64,000 nt of DNA from an uncultured Lactobacillus sp. (GTDB taxonomy: Bacteria; Bacillota; Bacilli; Lactobacillales; Lactobacillaceae). Below are positions 17,628 through 27,995 of this stretch, piece after piece. Position 1 is the stretch's first letter, and each line of letters starts with the position of its first letter. The notes below the pieces were generated by a model. It saw only the letters and a list, made by a program, of their open reading frames with translations, was not told where the DNA came from and did no database searches. The stretch covers positions 1 to 64,000 of the forward strand of contig NZ_CARBVX010000002.1 in assembly GCF_948948975.1 (NCBI RefSeq). Reading direction: 5' to 3'. The position numbers and the translations under genes are program-made.

Positions 17628-20141
17628 TTAATTATTAAAATATCTATTTTTTAACCATTCCATACGTTGCATATACCATCTTCCAATGCGATTGACATTA
17701 TCAACCGACGTATTAGGGGTGTAAGGCCACACATCAAGTTCTGCATCAAATACTTTGACTGGAATGTGTCTGACAAAGTCCACAAAAGCTGTGTCTACGG
17801 CTGAATCAGACATAATACCATCAACTAAAGCTTTAGTTCGCTTTAAAATTTCGTCTTTATAGAATTTCCAAAGCTGATACATCAAGCGATTGGCATTCGT
17901 AACATTCTCAAAAGTTACGCCATGATCTCGCCAGTCGTCTGTATCGGACTTAGCTGGCATGTGCTCTAAGAAGTCTGGTGTACGTCCGAAAATTGAATCA
18001 AGGTCATAGGCTGCAAAATACCACTTCTTGCCATCAAATGTCTGCAACAAGTAATTTCTAAAAATACCATCATCGTTATCTACTAGAACTGAGAAGATGT
18101 AGTAGTCAATCGCACTATCTATATCAAGTAATGGACTAACTGCCTTATTAAAGTCATCTACCGTATCATAATGTGCTAAAACAGCTCGGATTAACTCATT
18201 GACTGAATCCCTAGCCCAATCTGTGTCTTTGGTGCTACAGAATTGCAGTTCCATTTGATCTTTGAAGTTAGTTTCTTGCTTAAATGCTCCTTGAGGATCC
18301 CAAATAGTATCAACAATTGCATACTTTCCTTTGGACTTCTTTGGCATTTTAGCCATCCAGTCATCCTTAGGAATGTTGAAGGTGTATAGTCCCCAGTACT
18401 GATTGTTGATGTAAACAGCAATGGGAAAACCGTCTACTGCACCGTAATTGCCACCTATAGAAAGCTGTGGATCTGTTTCAGCAATAATTCGATTACCGCT
18501 GTTATCCACTAGTAAGTCACCATTAGTGTTAAGTATTCCTGTATCAGCGTGCTTATGTGTGTCTCTAATGCGTCCCCATAATCTAGCACCAACCACATTG
18601 AGAGCTTGTGAAGGTTCAGTATAGTTAGCCTTGATTACGTACTTATGGTTCTTTCCATATCCGCTAAAAGCTTGAAAACTCTTATCTAAGTTCAAAGTGT
18701 AATTCTTCTTAGGATGGCCCACACTTGAAGCACCTTGCACTTTAAACTTTTCAACTGTTCCAGATACTCCATAAGCTGGAAAACTATAAGTAACCTCGTT
18801 CGTTAAAGTCTTGGATTTATCTTTTAAAGATAAAACATTGCTACCCCAGAGATAAAGAACTGGCATACCATACTTTTCAGGCTTGAAACTAGTAGCATTT
18901 TTAATTGCAGCACCCACTGCTTGACCATCTGCCGGCAAGCCTGCTTGCGTAAGAGTTGTGTCAGTTAACAACAGCCATTTAGAGTCGCCAATGCGATTTC
19001 CAGCATCATCAGTAATGTGATTACCATTTTGATCTGTAAGAGAGATACTTGTAAGTGTGCCTGCTCCCTCAATATTCTGAATTCTAGTTGTATTATCTTT
19101 AACTCCCAAAGAGTTAAGAGTGATATTGTTAGAATTTTGATCAATCTTGCCTTCTTGCTTTAAAATCTGTTCTTTAAGTGGAGCTAGTTCAGAGTTCTCA
19201 ATGCCAATAGCTTGATATTCTCCGCAATCTTTCCATGCTCCATATAGGTATACCCACTTGTGACCAGTATCAGCAGTGATGAAGATACCGTCAGCACCAT
19301 TAGGATAATTAGTAGTTAGCTCTCCAGCGTTAGCAACTGCAATTGGATTAGTCTTCATCTGAGATAATCGTTGATTAATTGCATTATTCATCGTATCCAT
19401 ACCATTTTGAAATTCAGGTCTGGTTACAATGTCGTAATTAGCAATTTGTTGTTGCGTACCTGCTAGATGCTGGCTAATATTTGCTTGTTCAGCACGGTTA
19501 GCTCTAATCTCTCCATTAAGCGCATCAAGATTTTCTCTTGATGTTTGAAGAGATGTATCGATGTTGTTCTTGGTTTCAACTATTAATTGGTTAATCTTTT
19601 GATTACCATCAGCAACCATTTGATCGGTTTTGACTTGATATTCACGTTCTAAGCTATCAAGCCGTGAACTGTAATACTTATAGGTATTGCCAATTCTAAG
19701 ATCATTGCCTAAGACTTCAAACACGATGTTAACGCTGGTTAAGACGTTTCCATTACCGTCTTTTAAGCCAAAGTGTCCCTTAAAAATACCTTCTTGAGGA
19801 AACATCTGATCTTCTAAGATGTAGTCCATCACTCCGCCATCATGTGCATTTTCCATTGAGCCTTGCCACTCACGGTAAAGGGCATCTGGAGCCATGATAA
19901 TCTCATTGGTATCAGGATCTTCGTAATGCTTACCTACTACGCCTTGGATAAATGGAATGAATCCATGAACATTCATCACTCGTCCTTGGTCATACCATTT
20001 AAAAGGAAGAACCTTGCCGTTATCGTTCACACGAACTTTAAAGAAATTGCTAAGTCTTACATAGCCCTCACCTTCTTTAGCAACGTCAGCAGGAAAGTAA
20101 TACGGTTGTCCGTTATTGTTAATTGTTGGAATATTATTCAT
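17628..20141 (-). CDS. baseplate upper protein (BppU) fused to a CotH-like kinase domain
   Basis: 837 residues. Residues 1-150 match the BppU N-terminal domain of lactic phages (PTINNNGQPYYFPADVAKEG, FPQEGIFKGHFGLKDGNGNV), which docks onto the tail tip. A coiled coil follows (about 155-250), then a linker. From about residue 420 the sequence resembles the CotH protein-kinase fold: PKKNYTLNLDKSFQ, YVIKANYTEPS, FPIAVYINNQYWGLYTF, DIDSAIDYYIFSVLVDNDD and the metal-binding AAYDLDSIFG with Asp713 and Asp715. A kinase on a virion tail is unusual. Its start overlaps the stop of the gene upstream. Confidence 0.8.
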   Translation of the reverse strand: MNNIPTINNNGQPYYFPADVAKEGEGYVRLSNFFKVRVNDNGKVLPFKWYDQGRVMNVHGFIPFIQGVVGKHYEDPDTNEIIMAPDALYREWQGSMENAHDGGVMDYILEDQMFPQEGIFKGHFGLKDGNGNVLTSVNIVFEVLGNDLRIGNTYKYYSSRLDSLEREYQVKTDQMVADGNQKINQLIVETKNNIDTSLQTSRENLDALNGEIRANRAEQANISQHLAGTQQQIANYDIVTRPEFQNGMDTMNNAINQRLSQMKTNPIAVANAGELTTNYPNGADGIFITADTGHKWVYLYGAWKDCGEYQAIGIENSELAPLKEQILKQEGKIDQNSNNITLNSLGVKDNTTRIQNIEGAGTLTSISLTDQNGNHITDDAGNRIGDSKWLLLTDTTLTQAGLPADGQAVGAAIKNATSFKPEKYGMPVLYLWGSNVLSLKDKSKTLTNEVTYSFPAYGVSGTVEKFKVQGASSVGHPKKNYTLNLDKSFQAFSGYGKNHKYVIKANYTEPSQALNVVGARLWGRIRDTHKHADTGILNTNGDLLVDNSGNRIIAETDPQLSIGGNYGAVDGFPIAVYINNQYWGLYTFNIPKDDWMAKMPKKSKGKYAIVDTIWDPQGAFKQETNFKDQMELQFCSTKDTDWARDSVNELIRAVLAHYDTVDDFNKAVSPLLDIDSAIDYYIFSVLVDNDDGIFRNYLLQTFDGKKWYFAAYDLDSIFGRTPDFLEHMPAKSDTDDWRDHGVTFENVTNANRLMYQLWKFYKDEILKRTKALVDGIMSDSAVDTAFVDFVRHIPVKVFDAELDVWPYTPNTSVDNVNRIGRWYMQRMEWLKNRYFNN

Positions 20142-20470
20142 TAGTCAAGCTTCACCTCCTCAGCTATTTGACTATGATTATCTTCATTAGAACTAATTGT
20201 ATGAACTGCTGTAGCCCCATCGCCGAAAACGGCAAGGCTTAATTTTGCTACTTGTGTTTCCAAGGCTTTAATTCGTTCTTCTTTTTTCTTTTTATCAACA
20301 TCATTGCTATCTTGGTCACCAATGATATCCTGACATTTTTCTTCTGTATTTTTGACTTTACCTTCTAATTCAGCAAACTTCCTGTTGCCGGCTTCCCAAT
20401 TACGATCAAGATGTTCTCTATAGGTTGCGTCTTGTGTTGGTGAGCCTTCTTTTTCAAAAACGTCAGCCAT
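20141..20470 (-). CDS. small phage tail protein with coiled coil
   Basis: 109 residues, charged. It opens MADVFEKEGSPTQDATYREHLDRNW, followed by a coiled coil (about 30-82). Similar proteins lie next to BppU-type baseplate genes in lactobacillus phages. The last base of its stop is the first base of the next gene. Role in the baseplate is inference. Confidence 0.65.
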   Translation of the reverse strand: MADVFEKEGSPTQDATYREHLDRNWEAGNRKFAELEGKVKNTEEKCQDIIGDQDSNDVDKKKKEERIKALETQVAKLSLAVFGDGATAVHTISSNEDNHSQIAEEVKLD

Positions 20471-20519
20471 CTACTCACTTCCTTTTAAATAAAAAACAGC
20501 CCATTTTGGACTGTTCATA

Positions 20520-21854
20520 CTATTTATTCGTATCATTTTCATCTTTTCCTTTATCAGCTGTATCTTTATCCTTTTGACTATTTAACAGTTGTTGTAATTC
20601 TTGCTGGAGTTTCTGGATATCTTGCGTATTTTGCTGTTGACTTTCTCCCCAGTTGGTTGTGAAAGTATCAAAGCCAGCATTAGCTTTATGGACTATTTCA
20701 GCTAGATTACTCATCTTAAGACTCATACTGTTATACCACTCACGGTATTTATCTTGTTGGTTATGCTGATAGGTCATGTAATCAATAAGGTTAAAAGCTA
20801 AATTACCAAAAGTAATTGTATTACCTTTGCTTGGATCTTGCGGATATGAAGTAATTGATTGCACTCTCGTCTCAACATCAATTCCTTGCCTGGTTCGCAA
20901 ATAACCATAGTCACCAATGCTAACGTCATGTAGGTATTTAGCAAAATTCTTAAAGTTAGCACCATCAACTGTGTACTGAATGCTTGGATAATCATGAACC
21001 AGCTTTTTAACCTTATCATCAAGCAATTGTTGGCTCATCACAAAAGATTTACCGTCATCAGTGAAATCTTCTGTATAAGGCGTAGCGTCAATAATTGGCC
21101 AGCCCTTTTCTTTAACCAATTTAGAGATATAGGTTGAAGTTAATGTATTCACACTAGAATTATCTCCACTTTGCTTAGTGATATTAATGGTCCCTGTAGC
21201 TCTAGTAGTTATTGCAGTATCGTCTTCTTGAACTGATATCTTAGTACAGTTCACATTGTCGACAAAAACAAATTTATCTTTGCCACCAATCTCTTTTGCT
21301 ACATAGCAAGTCTTATTTTTCCAATAGTATTCAACACCGTAGCTAGTTGCTGCAGTTTGTAAAAGTTCGTCAGCATAACCACCGCCTAACCCGTCACTAA
21401 AAGTCTTAACCGAGTTTTGATTTACCTCTGCACCAATAACAACGTCAAAGCCTGAATCTTTGAATAAAAATTTCAAAGCATCTTTGAGCTTAACCGATTT
21501 AGATGTTGTTGACGTATCTGTACTATCACCACTCTTAGTTGTGGTAGTCTCTACACCAATCTTATCTTTGACATAGTGATAATGGAACATTCGGGCTATT
21601 TGTATTGCACTTACTGAGTACTGTATATAGTTGCCTATATCATCAGTATTGTAAGTCTGCAGGACATAATCTTCTCCTTTTTCAGGAACGTTAATCACAC
21701 TAAAAGGTGATAGAACATCACCATCTACCTTATTGGTATGCAGATTATAGAAATTGAAACTCAACGTGTCTAAGCTACCCAAAGTTGACGTTACTTGAAC
21801 ATCTTGTCCTTTAACGATTGCTACTTGCCCAGCAGCATTCTTAATTGATATCAA
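20520..21854 (-). CDS. tail-associated structural protein (Tal/prophage tail N-domain)
   Basis: 444 residues, directly after the Dit gene, the place of the tail-associated lysin/baseplate hub (Tal). Beta-rich N-terminus with the IHTNKVDG-like and VLSPFSVINVPEKGEDY segments of the prophage tail endopeptidase family. The C-terminal 60 residues form a Gln/Asn-rich coiled coil ending in Asp/Lys. It lacks a recognisable cell-wall hydrolase domain; those activities are in the tape measure here. Confidence 0.75.
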   Translation of the reverse strand: MISIKNAAGQVAIVKGQDVQVTSTLGSLDTLSFNFYNLHTNKVDGDVLSPFSVINVPEKGEDYVLQTYNTDDIGNYIQYSVSAIQIARMFHYHYVKDKIGVETTTTKSGDSTDTSTTSKSVKLKDALKFLFKDSGFDVVIGAEVNQNSVKTFSDGLGGGYADELLQTAATSYGVEYYWKNKTCYVAKEIGGKDKFVFVDNVNCTKISVQEDDTAITTRATGTINITKQSGDNSSVNTLTSTYISKLVKEKGWPIIDATPYTEDFTDDGKSFVMSQQLLDDKVKKLVHDYPSIQYTVDGANFKNFAKYLHDVSIGDYGYLRTRQGIDVETRVQSITSYPQDPSKGNTITFGNLAFNLIDYMTYQHNQQDKYREWYNSMSLKMSNLAEIVHKANAGFDTFTTNWGESQQQNTQDIQKLQQELQQLLNSQKDKDTADKGKDENDTNK

Positions 21855-21868
21855 ATAATCATCTCCTA

Positions 21869-22690
21869 CTAATAGTAAAACCTAGTGTTGAACTTAATCG
21901 TGTAATCGGTAGCACCATCAACAGTAATATCATTCCAGCCTTTAACGAAATCAAGGTAGGCATGATTAGTTTTAGAATACTGTTCTGTGTCGTTAACAGT
22001 CGGCACAATCCCGTCAATTACAATTGTGTCTTGCTTAGTATAACTACCAGAAAGCTTAAATACTTGATTAGTAGTGCTATTGGTTATCGTCAAAGCATCT
22101 TTCACATTACCGTTAAAAGTAATCTCTACAGGTAATTCATCAGCTCTTAAATCAATATTAGATGCGTTGTAAACTCTGCAGGGGCTGGAATTGAAAATAT
22201 ATTTCAACTCCACACCATGTGGAATATTAAGGCCTAAGCCCCACTTACCACTCTCATAGCTAAAATCACTATCTGCAGTCGTTGCTACTGTTTCAGCAAG
22301 TCCTAGTGGACAACTCAAATTAATGGTTGCTGTAGCTTGCCAAAAATTTTCAATCTGAGGGTATGAGATAGCTCCATCAACAACGCATTTCCAACGTAAA
22401 TAAGGAATACGGTTAGTGTAAACATAAAATGGCTCATCACTATTAAAGATGCGCTTTAAATCTAGTCTCTTAAGTTCTAGATCTATTGTATCTTCTGCTT
22501 GGATCATTAAGGTTAATGGGATAGTCATCTTATCAATAACTACATCCGTTAGAACTTGGCCAACTTTGCTTTGTTGCACGTAAGTGTGGGCGTAATTGAC
22601 GCCCGGCGGTTCAAAAGTAATGACCCGAAAACCTAATTTATCTAAATCGTACTCTGTACCATCTAAACGTTTTACGAAAATACTAGACAA
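21869..22690 (-). CDS. distal tail protein (Dit)
   Basis: Tail-tip hub component of 273 residues, SPP1 Dit family (FVKRLDGTEYDLDKLGFRVITFEPPGVNY at the N-terminus, IPYLRWKCVVDG and YPQIENFWQATATINLSCPLG later). I start it at the TTG at 22690, 11 bases after GGAGG inside the tape-measure gene. The longer start at 22729 would overlap by 47 bases and lacks a ribosome site. The overlap of 8 bases with the tape-measure stop indicates translational coupling. Confidence 0.88.
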   Translation of the reverse strand: MSSIFVKRLDGTEYDLDKLGFRVITFEPPGVNYAHTYVQQSKVGQVLTDVVIDKMTIPLTLMIQAEDTIDLELKRLDLKRIFNSDEPFYVYTNRIPYLRWKCVVDGAISYPQIENFWQATATINLSCPLGLAETVATTADSDFSYESGKWGLGLNIPHGVELKYIFNSSPCRVYNASNIDLRADELPVEITFNGNVKDALTITNSTTNQVFKLSGSYTKQDTIVIDGIVPTVNDTEQYSKTNHAYLDFVKGWNDITVDGATDYTIKFNTRFYY

Positions 22691-25600
22691 TCGGTACTGC
22701 ACCTCCTTGCTGCTTAATAGTAATGTCATGTGCTTGCAACATCTTAATTGTTGGATAAGTGGCTCTCGCCATTTCTTTATCAGAAACTATAAATTTAATT
22801 ACTGTATTACCATCAATTGCTTGGCCTTGATTATTAACTTTAACAATATTTTGACCGGCTACAGTACTGCTATCAGGTGTTCCATAACCAGCCACTGAAC
22901 TATATTTTACTTGTTCCATAATTCTAGCTAATGAAGCCGTAGGACTTTCAGGAGCTACTTTAGCACGTTGCAATATAGCCTTATCAATCAAGTGATCTGC
23001 AGTTGATTTTTGTGGATTGATTACAAATTCAGGACCATCTTCACCAACGCCGATCACTTCAGGCTTGTCAAACTCACCACCGTTACCGTGCCAGCTACCA
23101 GAAAATCTTCTATGACCGGTTGGTCCCCAACCAGCGCCAAAGTGGATATCATTCTTCCAATTAGAGTCATTAAATAAAGCTCTAAGTTGGTTAGTTCCAC
23201 CCATAATGCTTCCACCCATGGTGTAGGCCTTATAAGTACCACGTTTAAACTGCAAAAGTCCCATAGCAGGACCAGAGCCATCTCCATCAGGATCCGAACC
23301 GGGCTGAACTGCTTTAGGGTTACCGCCTGATTCGCCTTTGATCATAGATAAGATCTTAGCTATATCAGTTCCCGTAACATCAGCATGCATTTCAGCAGCT
23401 ACTTGTTTGATAGTTTCACCCCAACGACTGACACCGAAACCACTCGGATCAGCACTATCAGCACCAATACCAAATAAACCATTCAGCTTATCAATCATGC
23501 TCCAGAATCCTTTAAGCCCTGGCATTTTTTTGATAAATGCTTCTAGTCCATTGTTAGCTTTAACGTCGCTACTAGAACCTTCACCTTTTAAGCCAGGAAC
23601 CCGTCTATAACTAATGTTGCTTGATGGACCATCTTTAACGGCTGACATACCAATATTAGGATTTGAGCTTGGACTCATTGCTGACCAATACTTACCTCCG
23701 CCGGCATATACACCAACATGATCGCTACCACCAGGGCCAAAGAATACTAAGTCGCCTGGTTGTGGGTTAGAAACCGGTGTAGTTGCATTATATTGAGCAC
23801 CCGAATAGTGTGGAAAACTCTTGCCAAAGGCTTTTTGTAAAGCGTACATAACTAATCCAGAACAGTCGAAAGCATCAGGACCAGAAGCACCCCATACGTA
23901 AGGCTTTCCTTTACCGTATTTTTCAACTGCACCTAGAAGTCCGCCTTCTGCACCACCACCATCAAGTTTGCCAGAAACCATTGACCAGAGTGTTGACCAG
24001 AAAGCTTGTACATTCTTGTTAGCTTGATCAAATAAGCCACTAGCTAGTTCCTTCATGGATCGTTTGCCACTATTAAAGCCTTTAAAGTTGAAGATATCCT
24101 TCACGTAATCAATTGGGTGAGCAATGATCTTAGTGGCCATATTGAATAGGTCTTTCAAGTGACCTGCAGTGTTACCAATCCATGAACCAATGCCACCAAG
24201 CCAGCCCATGAAACCAGTACCTTTAGCAAAGTGAGTAATACCCATACCTTGCATTACCATTGCTGTTTCAGAAGCATTTAGAACTTCATCACCAGGCATC
24301 AGCATAGTGGTGGTATTTCTGCCTTGGAAAATACCAAATTCACCGGTTGCCGGTCTAAAGAGTGCTTCTTTATTACCTGTTTCTGGGCTGTCAAATCCAT
24401 CGTTAACCATTGCTAAGGTTGGCTCAGTGATTGCACGTCTAGGACCACTAAATGCACCAGTACCACTGGCAAACTTCTTAGGGATCTTTTTGATTGTGTC
24501 ACCTTTACCACCGAAAGCATAGATAACTGTATTAATACCACTAATACCACCATTAACAATATCAATTAAGCCACCCATAGCATCTTTACCAAGCTTCTTC
24601 ATCGAGTCCCACATATCACTAAAGATATTGCGAACACCCTTGGATAGGCTCTTCCAGCCAGCTTTGAAGTTAGGACCGAAGTTGCTTAACCAGTCTTGCA
24701 TGTCAGAACCAAACCGAGAAGTCCTGTCTTGCATCTTAGACCATGCATTGCTTAGATTCTTCCGAGCATCAGACCAGCCACGATTCCAATTCTTACTGAA
24801 GTTCTTATTGAAGTCATCGTACCATTTATGGATATTGCTACCCCAATTACTGGTATTACGCTTCATATCATCAAAGGAATTTACTAGGTTCTTTTTTGCA
24901 TTAGACCAGCCATTATTCCACTTCTTTTTGAATTGACTATTAAACTTGTCATACCACTTGTGAGTGTCTTTACCCCAGTTAGTGGTGTTTTTCTGCATCT
25001 GTTTAAATGAATCAGAAAGAGCTTTTTTGTTATTCTTCCAAGCTTTATCCCACTCCTTACCGAAGTCTTTCATCTGAGATTGAGCATCTTTAAAGAGTGT
25101 GCCAAAGAGGTTACCTTTTTTGAAGGCTTTAACGTATCTATTGTCGTTAAGCCCTTTAACAAAGTTACCCCAGTTCTTGGATACTTGTTTGCCCCAATTA
25201 CCAATGCCAGTCCATAGTCCTTTGAAGAAATTATGACTGGCTTTAAGCATGCCGTCCCAGCCTTTTTGGAATGTTTTACCAAGACTATCTACCCATTTTT
25301 TGAATTTAGGGTTGTTGTCATATAGGAGTTTCACGGCTCCACTAATTGGATTGACAATAAGTAAGGCTAGACCTAACCAATTCTTTTTAATCCAGTCAAT
25401 TGCACCCTGCATCCCTTTAGAGATATTCTTAGGCAAGTCTGTAAAGAACTTGGTAGTAGTCTTTTTAATTGAAGACCAGCCCTTAGAAATGTTCTTGCCT
25501 AGATCATCGACCCACTTCTTAAACTTAGGATTATTGTCATAGAGAAGTTTAAGCCCTCCGCCAATTGGATCAACTAGTATTCTTAATAATGTTGGCCAAT

Positions 25601-27995
25601 TCTTTTTGATCCAGTCAACAACTGCTTTTAAACCTTTAACAAAAGACTTATTAAAAGCTTCTACATTACGCACCATGCCATCAAATGACTTACGTACAGT
25701 CTCAGCAGCTTTATCAACCCATTCTCTGAAAGGTTTGATATGCTTATATGCTTCGTAGAAGGCTAGGCCTAATGCAACAATAACTGCAGCAGTGGCCATA
25801 AAAGGATTAGTCATAAAGGCAAGCTTCAACAAGTCAAAAGCTTCTTTAACGCCTTTAATTGCTTTAGTTACATTCGGGAAGGCCTTAGATAAAGCGGCCA
25901 GAATTGAAGGAGCATTTTTTAAAGCCCGAAAAGCATTACCAATACCTACAATCCCAAATCGCATGGTATCTAATACTTTGAATGTGGCTTTTCCAGCAAG
26001 AATAGCCGTAATAAGACCGCCAAACACTTTGCCTAGTTTTTCGATCGCTGCTCTATGTTTAGCCACCCCATCAACAGCTTTATTTGTATCATCCATCTGT
26101 GGGATGAGATCTACCAGCTTAGATGCAACTTTTCCAATAGCACTACTAATATCCTGAAATACAGTAACAATTCCAGAAAAAGCGCCTTTGGCAAAAATAC
26201 CAATAAACTCACCTAGTTTATTGATAAGTGGTTGTAAATAGACCATTACAGCGTTAATTGCTTGACTTAGACTGTAAAAGATTTTAGCTACGCCTGAAAA
26301 ATCAAGCGCTGATTTTTGCCGACCAATTCCTTGGAAACCACTTACAATTCCTGTAAGAAGATTAGCAAAAGCTTTAAAAATGTTCCCACTAATCACACCA
26401 ACAAAACCGGCAATTGCCTGTAGTGCTGGTGTAACGGCTTTACCAATATCTCTAAACGAATTACTAATATCGCTTAAATGAGATCCTTGAATAGCTCCGG
26501 CGATGTTAGCTTTAAAAGATACCGCAAAAGTATTAATTACTGTCATTACACCATTCATAATGCCAGCAATCGATTTACCAAAGTTTTCAAAACTCTTTTC
26601 AGCACCACTAGAAGTGATCCAATTACTCATTTTCCCTAGTAGTGGATTTTTGAGTTCTTGAAATGGTTTAACAATAGCACCTGCTAAAACGGGAATACGT
26701 GCATGAATGGTTCTTTCCATACCGTCCATAGTTTGAGAGAAATTATCAGTAGCATTCTTGTACTTTTCTCCCATTCCTATTAAGACGGTATTCATTGCAT
26801 CAGCTGATATTTTTCCTTGAGACATCATGTCCCGCACTTGGGAAGTAGTCAGTTTGCTATTATGAGTAACTTTTTGCTCGTATGCTACCAGCTCTTCCAT
26901 AAACTTAGGGAAGACATTCTGGATTGACATCATGTCTTGTGCGTTAGCTTTACCATTACCGATCATTTGAGACCATTGCATGGCAAAATTTTTAACGGCA
27001 TCATCGCTTTGGCCAAAAGCATCTTGTAAAGTAAGGACTGATTTAGACAACTCTCTCGTCTTACTTGCAGAGTTAGTCACAGCATAAAATTTTTGGTTTA
27101 AGTCATTAACCATTTCTGTGCTGTTTTGTGCTGCAATGGCTAAGTCGTTAGTTTCTTTAACTAACTCCTTACCTTTGCCGGCTGAACCAGTCAAGGTTGT
27201 CCATTGGGCAATCATATCTTGTTGCAAGCGATTGTAATGAGTACCTTCGGTAATTACACCACCTAAGGTATTTTTGATTACACTTAAGCCGGTTTGAACA
27301 GCATTTGCTGCAAAGTTTCCAATAAATGTTCCTTTGATAATCTCATGAAGCTTTGAAAAGTGCTGACCTGCTTCATCAGCATTTTTACTTGCGCTATCAG
27401 TAGCCTTCTTGGTTTCATCTGTACCAGTAAGTTTAGTGTCTTTCTTATCCGGTACCTTGTCGATCTCTTCCTTGCTTTGTTTAGCCTTCTCTTTTACGTC
27501 CGCATTATCTGCAGTCTGCTTAGTCTTAGTATCTTTAGGAACTGAGTCAAGTTCCTTTTTAGTTTCTTCAACTTTAGCCTTGGCATCAGAGTTATTAACC
27601 TCATTTTTGGTTTCTGTACTCTTCGGTACAGCTCTAAAGGCATTTTGAAGTTCTACAGTTTTAGACTTAGCTTCATCAGTAACAGCACTAAATTTTGTCT
27701 CTACTTCTTTAGGTACAGACTTTATTTCTTCGTCAGTTTGCTGGGTCTTGTCTTTGACGTCCTTGTTGTCTAGCGTCCATTTGAATTGAACAGGCTTACT
27801 AAGCTTCTCATTAACTTCCTTGCTTGTCTCATCAGCTTCCTGTTTAACCTTGTCAGTCGATTGTTCAAAACTATTATCTAGCTCTTTACCAGCATCTTTA
27901 CCAAGTGCATTCAAGACCTGATCTATCAGTTGAGCATCGGTCTTAACCTTATCAACTGGTATGTCAATATCAATAACAATTTTACCGTCAGCCAT
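22683..27995 (-). CDS. tail tape measure protein with NlpC/P60 and lytic transglycosylase domains
   Basis: 1770 residues. The N-terminal 200 are charged heptads built on a repeat of about 40 residues (VPKEVETK, VPKSTETK, VPKDTKTK). Hydrophobic helices occupy the middle. There are two near-identical blocks around LLYDNNPKFKKWVD and three Trp-rich blocks around NWGxxxHKWYDxFN near residues 930-1130. Two cell-wall enzymes follow: NlpC/P60 with Cys1378 (FDCSGLV) and His1426 (SDHVGVYAG), and an SLT-like domain with Glu1555 (IKGESGGN). It sets tail length and drills the wall during DNA entry. Confidence 0.95.
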   Translation of the reverse strand: MADGKIVIDIDIPVDKVKTDAQLIDQVLNALGKDAGKELDNSFEQSTDKVKQEADETSKEVNEKLSKPVQFKWTLDNKDVKDKTQQTDEEIKSVPKEVETKFSAVTDEAKSKTVELQNAFRAVPKSTETKNEVNNSDAKAKVEETKKELDSVPKDTKTKQTADNADVKEKAKQSKEEIDKVPDKKDTKLTGTDETKKATDSASKNADEAGQHFSKLHEIIKGTFIGNFAANAVQTGLSVIKNTLGGVITEGTHYNRLQQDMIAQWTTLTGSAGKGKELVKETNDLAIAAQNSTEMVNDLNQKFYAVTNSASKTRELSKSVLTLQDAFGQSDDAVKNFAMQWSQMIGNGKANAQDMMSIQNVFPKFMEELVAYEQKVTHNSKLTTSQVRDMMSQGKISADAMNTVLIGMGEKYKNATDNFSQTMDGMERTIHARIPVLAGAIVKPFQELKNPLLGKMSNWITSSGAEKSFENFGKSIAGIMNGVMTVINTFAVSFKANIAGAIQGSHLSDISNSFRDIGKAVTPALQAIAGFVGVISGNIFKAFANLLTGIVSGFQGIGRQKSALDFSGVAKIFYSLSQAINAVMVYLQPLINKLGEFIGIFAKGAFSGIVTVFQDISSAIGKVASKLVDLIPQMDDTNKAVDGVAKHRAAIEKLGKVFGGLITAILAGKATFKVLDTMRFGIVGIGNAFRALKNAPSILAALSKAFPNVTKAIKGVKEAFDLLKLAFMTNPFMATAAVIVALGLAFYEAYKHIKPFREWVDKAAETVRKSFDGMVRNVEAFNKSFVKGLKAVVDWIKKNWPTLLRILVDPIGGGLKLLYDNNPKFKKWVDDLGKNISKGWSSIKKTTTKFFTDLPKNISKGMQGAIDWIKKNWLGLALLIVNPISGAVKLLYDNNPKFKKWVDSLGKTFQKGWDGMLKASHNFFKGLWTGIGNWGKQVSKNWGNFVKGLNDNRYVKAFKKGNLFGTLFKDAQSQMKDFGKEWDKAWKNNKKALSDSFKQMQKNTTNWGKDTHKWYDKFNSQFKKKWNNGWSNAKKNLVNSFDDMKRNTSNWGSNIHKWYDDFNKNFSKNWNRGWSDARKNLSNAWSKMQDRTSRFGSDMQDWLSNFGPNFKAGWKSLSKGVRNIFSDMWDSMKKLGKDAMGGLIDIVNGGISGINTVIYAFGGKGDTIKKIPKKFASGTGAFSGPRRAITEPTLAMVNDGFDSPETGNKEALFRPATGEFGIFQGRNTTTMLMPGDEVLNASETAMVMQGMGITHFAKGTGFMGWLGGIGSWIGNTAGHLKDLFNMATKIIAHPIDYVKDIFNFKGFNSGKRSMKELASGLFDQANKNVQAFWSTLWSMVSGKLDGGGAEGGLLGAVEKYGKGKPYVWGASGPDAFDCSGLVMYALQKAFGKSFPHYSGAQYNATTPVSNPQPGDLVFFGPGGSDHVGVYAGGGKYWSAMSPSSNPNIGMSAVKDGPSSNISYRRVPGLKGEGSSSDVKANNGLEAFIKKMPGLKGFWSMIDKLNGLFGIGADSADPSGFGVSRWGETIKQVAAEMHADVTGTDIAKILSMIKGESGGNPKAVQPGSDPDGDGSGPAMGLLQFKRGTYKAYTMGGSIMGGTNQLRALFNDSNWKNDIHFGAGWGPTGHRRFSGSWHGNGGEFDKPEVIGVGEDGPEFVINPQKSTADHLIDKAILQRAKVAPESPTASLARIMEQVKYSSVAGYGTPDSSTVAGQNIVKVNNQGQAIDGNTVIKFIVSDKEMARATYPTIKMLQAHDITIKQQGGAVPIV

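Noticed and set aside
24307-27648. ORFs on the plus strand opposite the tape measure
   Set aside because: Shadows of the coding strand: no ribosome sites, biased composition, no recognisable domains.
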